This document shows positions 56,301-64,000 of a stretch of DNA of 64,000 bases, in pieces. Position numbers and translations under genes: made by a program. This DNA comes from Pegoplata infirma (Eukaryota > Arthropoda > Insecta > Diptera > Anthomyiidae): NCBI GenBank assembly GCA_963921195.1, contig OY992538.1, positions 10,750,330 through 10,814,329 of the forward strand, written 5' to 3'. The notes under the pieces were generated by a model. That model was not told the DNA's origin. It did not search any database and saw only the letters and a program-made list of their open reading frames with translations. Position 1 is the stretch's first letter, and every line of letters starts with the position of its first letter.

Positions 56301-56599
56301 AGGTCGTCGTCTTTAAATCGGGTTTATTTATCATTTTCCTTGTTGTTACGGTTTCGGTAATCAGGTTTTTTTTTTTAAGATGAATGACTGATTGGGCCAA
56401 AGCATCCGATCCTGGTGTTGGTGCTGCCAACATCACATCCAGGCATGCCAGGGTTATACCGCCCATGGTCGGTTATGTTATTGGTTTTGTTGGTTGGCAC
56501 CAATTGCTCGGCAGGACGTTACAAGGATCACAGGCAAACTCGGGATTTAGTGGGAGCTCGAAAGACCCTCCGAGACTCTCCCCTTGTAACCGCTGATAC
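53372..56599 (-). mobile_element. RTE-like non-LTR retrotransposon, apparently full length
   Basis: 3.2 kb on the minus strand, flanked by an 11-bp duplication TAATACTTTTA (53361-53371 and 56600-56610). A ~130-bp 5' leader, one ORF, and a 3' UTR of only ~14 nt (AAGGAACAAATATAT) with no poly(A). Small size, one ORF with an AP-endonuclease and a very short AT-rich 3' end fit the RTE group; the clade assignment is inference. Confidence 0.85.
53386..56466 (-). CDS. LINE ORF: AP endonuclease-reverse transcriptase
   Basis: 1026 codons, intact. An in-frame TAA lies 9 nt upstream of the ATG, so this is the first start; the first ~60 residues are a lead-in before the endonuclease. Endonuclease (~60-310): N68 in GTWNVRSL, E97 in LCETRW, Y169, D205/N207 in GDFNAQ, D274-H275 and D300-H301 in ASDHH. 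Reverse transcriptase (~540-800): D671 in FIDFEKAFD and the catalytic YADD at 770-773. The C-terminal part (~900-1000) has WNWIGHTLRK and GRPSHTWKR, a segment common to this family. It nicks target DNA and reverse transcribes its own RNA at the nick. No stop or frameshift seen, so the copy may be competent. Confidence 0.92.
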   Translation of the reverse strand: MGGITLACLDVMLAAPTPGSDALAQSVIHLKKKNLITETVTTRKMINKPDLKTTTFAMKTRTRIGTWNVRSLSETSRLAQVCKEFNNYKLTMLGLCETRWYDSGKFTTADGLTLLYSGKTSDEPRSSGVGILLSQPAKKALIEWKPHSDRIITARLRTRTRNLTCIQCYAPTEAAELSSKESFYDLLSRVLTSVHRGDIVIMMGDFNAQVGADNTSVESTMGKHGLGRLTENGELLVETCSTNNLVIGGTLFPHPRVHKVTWVSPDGITENQIDHITISKKWRGSLLDVRNKRGADVASDHHLVIATIRITIAAIEKNTQIFQRRYNVDKLKDSTVANSFTSALKTSLQNNNRNRCWEETKKIFTKAADNHLGYKNNSRKEWISDETWKLVLERKEAKASINISRTRSSKALCQQLHNRLNREVNRSARRDKRNWVNNISKEAQAAAETYRMGDLYRAAKKLTNTSKPTVKPLKNDAGELVTSKQQQLKLWEEFYETMLSSSLPIQQTICSCESHTSNTNISTDSPNIIEICEAIKSLKNNKSPGIDNISPEMLKIDATTSANLLSPIINQFWSTELLPEEISEGVIINLPKKGDLTARKNWRGITLLSMINKVIAHIINKRLSTSLIPELRTEQAGLRAHKSCVNHINSLRVIIEQSVEWRSPLYLTFIDFEKAFDTLSYAAIWSALEYKGVPAKLIKLIKGLYENATCRILHEKQLSNKISVNSGVRPGCVLSPLLFNCVLDVVMNKATPHRRGITWGLQGRLEDLDYADDICLLTHTFSDMQSKLALVQETASHVGLKINIGKTKTMRINVNNERVLTVQNQALDEVESFCYLVAILDKSGGSKEDISSRINKARQSFGQLKSVWNSSYMSKRTKLKIFNSNVKSTLLYGCEKWNAAPRDIHSIQVFVNKCLRKILHIFWPRTITNYRLWSETSQRPIQIEIRKRKWNWIGHTLRKQPNDIAKQAIDCNPQGSRRIGRPSHTWKRQIETEISHLNLCWNEVKHHASDRIYWNNLVAALCSLQE

Positions 56600-56610
56600 T
56601 AATACTTTTA

Positions 56611-57550
56611 CTTGTCCATTTTACCAAAAAAAAAATGTGTAACGAAAGAGTACTAAATAAGTAGTGGAGTTATTTTCGGTACATTATAAAGTGCAAAAGT
56701 ACTAAAAAAGTACTTAAGTACTTAAATTTCCATCAATAGTGTATGATGTTGTTATATTTGTTTTGTGTATTTATTATTGTTGGTAAAGATCACAAGTAAA
56801 AGGACATAAAAATACTTCTTACGGTCTCATAAATCCAGAAGTACATTTTCTTTTCATTTGTTAAAACTCTCTTTTAACTTGTTAGTCTAAATTTATTTGA
56901 AAGTGTTTTTTTTAGAATTTTCTCTTTCATTTTAAGGATTTTATGTAAAATATATATTTTTCATGTTCAAACACATACACACTCACAGCATAGTTTAAAT
57001 GTTTATTTGTTTTTCTTTTTTTTTATCATATTTGTTGTTGTTGTATGTATGTTTTTGTTTTAAAGTGGACAATTATTTTCTAACAATTCTTGATATTCAC
57101 ACAATACAAAGGCAGGACAGGGCCATTCTTCTCTATTGTTCATAGTTAAAGTTAAAAATAATAAAAAAAAAATTAAACAAAATAAAAACTGCAAACAAAA
57201 CAACAACTAGTTGACAATTTTAGTATTTATAGTTTTGGTCATATTTTGCATATTTTTTTTTCTGCAATTTAGTTTTCTATTTTCTTTTTTAATTTCATAC
57301 GTCAATAGGATCAAAGGTGTGTCTTTTGTTTAGGGAGGATAAACTTTTATTTTTTTTGAGATTGAAAAAATAATTAAAATGGAAAACAAGGAGTGATATA
57401 ACTTAACAATCAAAGAAAGAAAACTTTGTTATTTATTTAAAACGGAAACGGATTTAATATATTGGGTAACTTTGGCTAAAACTGTGCAACAAACTTAAGG
57501 TCATAGAGTGTATTTTGAATGTGACATAAAAAAATTTAAAGTAACTAGTT
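56611..57550. other. AT-rich DNA with one exon-like island
   Basis: Right of the LINE the R element cannot be followed beyond about 56625. A possible short coding island is at 57062-57151 (separate entry). TTGTTGTTGTATGTATG near 57035. Nothing else recognised. Confidence 0.4.
57062..57151 (-). CDS. Possible short first exon or chance ORF
   Basis: On the minus strand an ATG in a moderately good context (TTAACTATGAAC) opens MNNREEWPCPAFVLCEYQEL and a few more residues, to a TAA. The GC content and codon choice stand out from the flanks. An acceptor-like CAATAG lies just inside. No clear donor: GTATTG or GTGTGA could serve inside it. It lies upstream of the C1 exons on the same strand, so it could be an N-terminal exon of that gene, but nothing proves it. 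Confidence 0.25.
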
Positions 57551-57554
57551 CATT

Positions 57555-57895
57555 GAAAAAAAAGCTTCGTTAAAGTAATGAAAATTTACATAAGTTTAAT
57601 GAAAAATGACTCACGTTTACAACCGAAGTTTCATTTGATCACTAAAACTGGTGTCATTAAAGTTCCTTTCAATGAAAACTAACATTAACATTTTTTAAAT
57701 GTTTTGTGAAGTTTTTCATGAAATATATGAGAGTACTCTTTGATTAAATGTGGAATAAGTAGCAGTGGGTAAGTGAAGAAAAATTACAACCTTAAATAGA
57801 AATTAATGAAAATGTTCATTAATAACAATTTTTGTTGAGTCACGTGTAACGTTCACTGAAATTTAATTTTATTTATGTGATTGTAGTATACAAGG
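57555..57895. mobile_element. MITE-like segment with TTCATTAA/ATGAAA words
   Basis: GCTTCGTTAAAGTAATGAAAAT at the left and TTAATGAAAATGTTCATTAA at the right resemble the interior of the 15975 element. The ends are not definable. Confidence 0.35.
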
Positions 57896-59064
57896 TAGAA
57901 AAATACACTTTTATAATTTTTTATGGTTTTTAAATTGGAATACATTAATAAAACCACGAAATGATATAAAAAAAGCGTTTCGTTTTAAATTTTGGATAAA
58001 AAGTCTGAAAAAAATCACAATATAAACAAGTTAGAAAAATACACTTTCACATTTTTTTAATTGGAGATTTCACTCACAATCAGTTTCTCACACAAACTTT
58101 TACCATATCCTTAAATTTAAATGCATAAATTTTAACATTTGAACTAGTTGCGCCTTTTGATAGAAATTTTTGATTTTAAGAAAATTTCTAAAAAAATTTA
58201 AAGTTTTGAAAAATTAAAATATAAAAAAAATATCTCTTGCGATGCATAAGTTTTTTGTGAATTTCGACATGCTGAATACGAATATAGAATAATTTCTAAA
58301 ATCGGTAAAACGGTATTCCAGATATAATAATTTGAATATTTTCAACGAATTTCACAAAATGACGGTTTTTTTCCTATCTTCAAGAAATTTTTTAAAAAAA
58401 TCTTAAATTTTGTTTGGCATTGGATGTTTCATAAAGCTTGACACAAGCTTTCATTTAAATCTAACCTAACATTAATCAGATCATCAATTTTAACTCTTAA
58501 AGCCCTCGATCAAAGTTTAAAGTTTTGGTGAACATTTTCTAAAATCCCAAATTTCTGATCAACGGACAGCATGGGTTAAAATTGCCTGATTTGGGTCAAA
58601 TTGAGTTTAAATGAAAGTTTGTCTCATTATCTATAAAATATTCAATGTTAAAAATTTTTGAGATTTGTTTTAAAAAGTTTCTTAAACGTCAGAACAAACC
58701 ACCATTTTCAGAAATTTTTTGACAAATTTGAAATAGCAATATCTCGAAAACTGCTCGAAATATTTCAGATTTTGTTTTAATATTTGTGTTCAGCATGCCA
58801 AAATTAATAAAAATGATTTATCTCAATACGGTTTTTTTTTTATTAGGTTAACATTGTGAATCTCTCTGAAATTTTAATGGTTTGTTTTTCGAAATCCATT
58901 TTGTCCCTGCCAGAAAAAAGTACATTCTTATATTGTTTTTTAAAATTTTTAGTTGAAATTTTTTAGATTTTTTTTTTTCTAAATTTTAAATCTTCATAAT
59001 TTTATTTACAATATTGCCACAGAGTTTTTTTCGCACAACTTGTGGTTTCAGAGTAAAAAATATA
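57896..59064. other. AT-rich DNA and decayed 'atatctcgaaaac' repeat
   Basis: 58140-58860 carries CAATATCTCGAAAACTGCTC-type words shared with 5.2, 36.2 and 41.2 kb. No gene. Confidence 0.45.
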
Positions 59065-59065
59065 T

Positions 59066-59777
59066 AAAAACAAGTAAGAGTGTTAAACTCGGCTGTGCCG
59101 AATCTTTTATACCCTCCAACATGCAAATAAATAAAAAAAAAAAATTGCAGGGGCGTCTTCTTTTTTGTGGGGGGGGGGCGTCGGTAGTGGTAATTGGGGG
59201 GCACAATTCCTCTCGAATAAGTGTTAACAAAAATAATTCTTATGCCTTTTGCACTAAAGAAATACAAATTTATCATTATATAAAAAAAAAAAAATATTCC
59301 ACGCCCATAAAAGGGGGGGGGGGGCGGACCGTAAAACGATTTTTTCTAATTCTGTGGGTACAAATGCAGGACCTTGAACTTCTTGTAGCATAAAAATGTT
59401 GGATTTGTTAAACAAAAACACAAAAAATCATGTAAAAATATGGTATTTTTTAGAGGTTTGTTTAGTTCTTAAAGGGGGAACTTTTTCCCCCCTGGTCCGG
59501 TTTTGCCCATCTCCGAACTTAACCAGCCTATGAACATAAGACATATATGTGCCAAATTTCAGGAGTCTATCACTTTTATTTTGGACTGTATCGTGTCTTC
59601 CACAGACGGACAGACGGACGGACGGACGGACAGACGGACATCGCTAGAATGTCTTAGAATCGATCACTGATCAATAATATATATACTTTATGGGGTCCTA
59701 GACCGATATTTCGATGCGTAACACACGGAATGACAAAGTTAGTATACCCCCATACTGTAGTTGGAGGGTATAAAAAC
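59066..59777. repeat. Family P dispersed repeat copy, reverse
   Basis: AAAACAAGTAAGAGTGTTAA, GGCTGTGCCGAATC, TTTATACCCTCCAACATGC; middle GGTCCGGTTTTGCCCATC and a (GGAC)n run at 59605-59640; end ATACTGTAGTTGGAGGGTAT. It preserves the unoccupied Q insertion site near 59670-59700. Confidence 0.85.
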
Positions 59778-60815
59778 TGTCTAAAAGTCAATAAAGCCAA
59801 AGTATTAATAACAATCTTTTATGAAGCTCTACCAAAATTAAAATATCGCTTTTCCTCCAGTTAAATATCCCACGAACTTGCCCTTGTACTTTTTACCACT
59901 ATCAAGGGGAGTCTCCAAACCGTTTTACACCGATTTGTCTAAATACATATAAAAGAGACGTTGGGGGACACCGTTTTTCTGAGGTTGGTTTAGTTCTTTA
60001 AGGGTAACTTTTTACCCCTTGCACAGTGCCACATTTGGCCAATCTAGGACGACAAAAATCCAATTTTAATTATATTGACTTGAAATTCGGTATAAATGTT
60101 CGTTTTGACTTCGAAAATAACATCATGAAAAATGTGGGAGGCCGGTTAAGGGCCACGCCCACTTATTTTAAAATTTGTAATTTTGGTTATAATTGCTTTA
60201 AATTTGGTATATATACTCTCAATGACTGTAGAAATAATATCACAAAAAAAGGGGGCGGTCAGACTACTGCCACGCCCACTTTTTTAAAATATGTTTAAAA
60301 AATATATAAAAACAAGGTTAACATATCGCCCCACTGTAGTCGGCGTCGCAGACGGTCGCAAAAGTTAGCCATTGAAATAAGTACTATGGATATTGGTCAA
60401 TATATCTGAAAAAGTCCGGCGACCAATACGGACCAAACACAAAAGTTCTGTTCCATCAAAAAAAATAAATACATAATTTTCTTTTAAAAAATTTATATTT
60501 TGTAAAAAATTTAAAAAAAAAAAATAGAAAAATTTGTTTTAAGAAAAAAGAAAAGATATGACTTAAAGCATTTAAATATCCTTTAAAATTACCAAAAAAG
60601 AGTGGACAAATATCTCTTTTTGTTCAAAAGTTACAACAGTTTAAACTCGATTTAATTTATGCGAAATAATGTGCAGTAGTTACAGGATTTTACAAGATGC
60701 AACTTTATGCACCCACCTGTTAGTAACGAACAGAATTATCGATCTTATATGATTATTTCCGTGCTATTAGGAATTTTCTATAATACATGCAAACATATCA
60801 TGAAAATCGGGGAAA
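59778..60815. repeat. Mixed P-type repeat remnants
   Basis: 59970-60300 has TGAGGTTGGTTTAGTTCTT, TGGCCAATCTAGGACGAC and two GCCACGCCCACTT words 110 bp apart (60153, 60260). The rest is AT-rich. No gene. Confidence 0.45.
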
Positions 60816-61980
60816 TTTTTATACCCTCCACTCTAGTGATAGAGGGTATATATAAGTTTGTCATTCCGTTTGTAACACATCGAAATATTGGTCTAGGACC
60901 CCATAAAGTATATATATTCATGATCCTTGATCGATTTTAAGTCGATCTAGCGATGTCCGTCCGTCCGTCCGTCCGTCCGTCCGTCCGTCCGTCCGTCTGT
61001 CTGTCTGTCTGTCCGTTGAAAACACGCTAACTTTTGAAAGACTTTACGGAGGCTCCTGAAGTTTGACATATATATTCTCCATTTACCGGGTCAGGTTGGT
61101 ATTGCAATCCAGCGAAATCGGTCCAGTGGTTCAAAAGTTATGAGCAAAAGAGTAAATTTCGGCAAGGGTATTTTTCGAATTTACAAGATTAAAACCACTA
61201 TAACTTTCGAAAGACAATTCTGAGGGGGCTGAAGCTTAGCATATATATTTGTCGTTCCCCAAGGCTGTTTGGTTTTGAATTTCAGCAAAATCGGTTCAGT
61301 GGTTCAAAAGTTATAAGGAAAGCACTGAATTTCAGATTTGTTTCACCTTAAACTGTTGAAAACTCGTTAAACAAGTTTTAAAAGCATGGTGAAATACCAG
61401 TTTAGTAAAACTTGTTGTTGTTTGTTTTCTTGTCGTGGGGTGCAGTTTAGTTGTTAGACAAGTAAATATTTGTTATTGTTAGTGTAACTGTATGTAACGG
61501 GAAAAATCAAATAAAGTATGTGTATGATTTAATGTTAATTTGTTTTTGGTTTTTAAAGAAGAAGATGGTAATATAAAAAAGAGGAAAATATGTGAAATAG
61601 TTTTTTTTTTGTATTACATATAGGTATAAAACAACAAAAATATTTTACAAAGTAATTTGTTACTCAAAGAAATTGTACACTAAAAAAATATTTACACTCA
61701 AAAAAAAATGTTACACTCAAAAAAAAAAATGTACACATTACTATTTTTTTTTTTGAATGAAATGGCAGACTCAAAAAAATGTTGACAGTCAAAAAAATTT
61801 TACACTCAAAAAAATTTGATTGATTAAAAGAAAGTTTGACTCAAAATAATATACATATTTCTAATAAAAAATTTGTAATGCAATTTTTTTTGATTTTTTT
61901 TTAGAAAATTACTATCAGATAACATTGTGGAGGGTATTCATAAATTCGACCAAGTCGAATTTAATTTTTCTACTTGTTTT
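60816..61980. repeat. Family P copy (1.16 kb), near-identical twin of 62886
   Basis: TTTTTATACCCTCCACTCTAG, TCATTCCGTTTGTAACACAT, a (GTCC)n/(GTCT)n run at 60956-61017, two GGTTCAAAAGTTAT blocks 186 bp apart, ACTCAAAAAAAA-rich tail, then TGTGGAGGGTATTC, GACCAAGTCGAAT hairpin and TTCTACTTGTTTT. Confidence 0.85.
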
Positions 61981-62885
61981 TTTTGATTTTTGTCGTGCTA
62001 GATTGGCCAAATGTGGCACTGTGCCTTGGTCCGATATTGCCTATTTCTAAACTTAACCAGCCTATGACCATAAGACGTATTAGTGCCAAACTTCGGAAGT
62101 CTAGCTTTTTATTTTGGACTGTATGATAAAAGGACAGGCGGACGGAATCAATCACTGATCAATAATATATGGGGCATTCCATGTCAAATCGGACACACTG
62201 AAAAACTTTTTTATTAGATTTTCCCAATTTGTTGACGGTTTTTATTACCCTTCGAAAACTTCATCGTGGTAAATTTTCAGCTTTTTTTGGTGACCCGTTC
62301 AAAAGATATCGAATTTTTGAAAATTGGTAGTTTGTTCTTTTACTCAAACTTACTTTACTCATAACTTCTTCAATAATGATCCAAATTTAATTTTTTTTTT
62401 TTTCAAAATGTTTGTTTTTTTACGTACTTTAAAAAAAAAAAATCCAAAAAATTCTTAAAAGCGCTCTAGTATGCTATTTTTAAGTTTTAAAATTTAAATC
62501 TCATTTTTGAAAATGTATGTGCCCTTTGATTTTTTTGAAATTTTTTTGTGTAAAACTTCTATCGATTCTACAAATTTTTTGCCCAGTAGGATCGTGGGAT
62601 AACGATTTTTACTACTTTTTTTAAATTTTTTGAAAAAATTTCATTGTAATTTTTCAATCTTAAAATCATTTCTACTGCTCCAATGGTGCGTCATTGAGGA
62701 GTCCGTTATAGGATCGACCCCCATTAATTTTTACGTCTTAACATTTCTTTGGAACAAACTAATACCTATCTCCAATTTCTAAGTGGGCTCCCACACAAAA
62801 CGCCATTTTTCTAAATTTGCTCCAACCGCTCTAACTGCCCTAATAGTGCCCTTAGAGCAACAAAATGTATGACCGACCCACAATA
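61981..62885. repeat. P remnant with family Q element (left part)
   Basis: GGTCCGATATTGCCTATTTC and TTTTATTTTGGACTG are P-internal; from 62171 GGGGCATTCCATGTCAAATC starts a Q element whose blocks run to CCGACCCACAATATTTT, where the next P copy begins. The other half of Q is outside the window. Confidence 0.75.
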
Positions 62886-64000
62886 TTTTTATACCCTCCA
62901 CTCTAGTGATAGAGGGTATATATAAGTTTGTCATTCCGTTTGTAACACATCGAAATATTGGTCTAGGACCCCATAAAGTATATATATTCATGATCCTTGA
63001 TCGATTTTAAGTCGATCTAGCGATGTCCGTCCGTCCGTCCGTCCGTCTGTCTGTCTGTCTGTCTGTCCGTTGAAAACACGCTAACTTTTGAAAGACTTTA
63101 CGGAGGCTCCTGAGGTTTGACATATATATTCTCCATTTACCGGGTCAGGTTGGTATTGCAATCCAGCGAAATCGGTCCAGTGGTTCAAAAGTTATGAGCA
63201 AAAGAGTAAATTTCGGCAAGGGTATTTTTCGAATTTACAAGATTAAAACCACTATAACTTTCGAAAGACAATTCTGAGGGGGCTGAAGCTTAGCATATAT
63301 ATTTGTCGTTTCCCAAGGCTGTTTGGTTTTGAATTTCAGCAAAATCGGTTCAGTGGTTCAAAAGTTATAAGGAAAGCACTGAATTTCAGATTTGTTTCAC
63401 CTTAAACTGTTGAAAACTCGTTAAACAAGTTTTAAAAGCATGGTGAAATACCAGTTTAGTAAAACTTGTTGTTGTTTGTTTTCTTGTCGTGGGGTGCAGT
63501 TTAGTTGTTAGACAAGTAAATATTTGTTATTGTTAGTGTAACTGTATGTAACGGGAAAAATCAAATAAAGTATGTGTATGATTTAATGTTAATTTGTTTT
63601 TGGTTTTTAAAGAAGAAGATGGTAATATAAAAAAGAGGAAAATATGTGAAATAGTTTTTTTTTTTGTATTACATATAGGTATAAAACAACAAAAATATTT
63701 TACAAAGTAATTTGTTACTCAAAGAAATTGTACACTAAAAAAATATTTACACTCAAAAAAAAATGTTACACTCAAAAAAAAAATGTACACATTACTATTT
63801 TTTTTTTTTGAATGAAATGGCAGACTCAAAAAAATGTTGACAGTCAAAAAAATTTTACACTCAAAAAAATTTGATTGATTAAAAGAAAGTTTGACTCAAA
63901 ATAATATACATATTTCTAATAAAAAATTTGTAATGCAATTTTTTTTGATTTTTTTTAGAAAATTACTATCAGATAACATTGTGGAGGGTATTCATAGATT
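62886..64000. repeat. Family P copy, cut by the window edge
   Basis: Matches 60816 onward at an offset of 2070 bp with only scattered single-base changes (for example CTGAAGTTTG versus CTGAGGTTTG) and homopolymer and GTCC-run length changes. Ends at the TGGAGGGTATTC of the tail when the window stops. Confidence 0.85.

Noticed and set aside
59040..59393. 117-codon plus-strand ORF
   Set aside because: Lies in a P repeat in a G-run-rich stretch; not preserved in other P copies.

Overview
The window looks like dipteran (brachyceran fly) genomic DNA, probably calyptrate. Evidence: very AT-rich non-coding sequence, spliceosomal exons, many fly-type dispersed repeats with 'tataccctcca' ends and GTCC/GTCT runs, a BEL/Pao LTR retrotransposon and an RTE-like LINE. 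The species cannot be named from sequence alone.

Host gene. Three short minus-strand exons (30694-30570, 26952-26797, 8567-8460) have mutually compatible splice phases and GT/AG borders. The first two together encode a C1 (cysteine-rich, diacylglycerol/phorbol-ester type) zinc finger; STAC-like adaptors are the best guess. Most of the window is then intron of this gene: one intron of about 3.6 kb and one of about 18 kb, swollen by transposons.

Transposons. The centre (about 14.0-25.9 kb) is a four-level nest: a dispersed 'tataccctcc' repeat (family P), inside it a fold-back element with GGGGCATTCC termini (family Q), inside that a 12-bp-TIR/TA-target-site MITE, and inside that a complete BEL/Pao element with 448-bp LTRs that I read as identical and a 5-bp target duplication. 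The BEL element carries Gag, protease, RT/RNase H and integrase in one long ORF, a frame break near the integrase C-terminus, and a further reading frame that duplicates the nucleocapsid and protease region with the catalytic Asp replaced. The whole element is strongly enriched in GACCC on the sense strand only. A second intact coding element, a 3.2-kb RTE-like LINE on the minus strand (53372-56599), lies inside a TIR element and has an 11-bp target duplication.

The rest is mostly non-autonomous DNA elements: fold-back elements with minisatellite arms and shared CTACACCATTT ends (571, 28681, 42439), a 777-bp near-perfect hairpin with a 10-bp target duplication (5981-6757), several TA-target MITEs, TAA-target MITEs, two large U elements with CACTGTGCTAC ends, a decayed ~160-bp array with a CGCGAGATATCGCG core (36.4-37.5 kb), and two nearly identical 1.1-kb P copies at the right end. 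No rRNA, functional tRNA, CRISPR or bacterial-type gene organisation was seen; most small ORFs are chance frames in AT-rich or repeat DNA.
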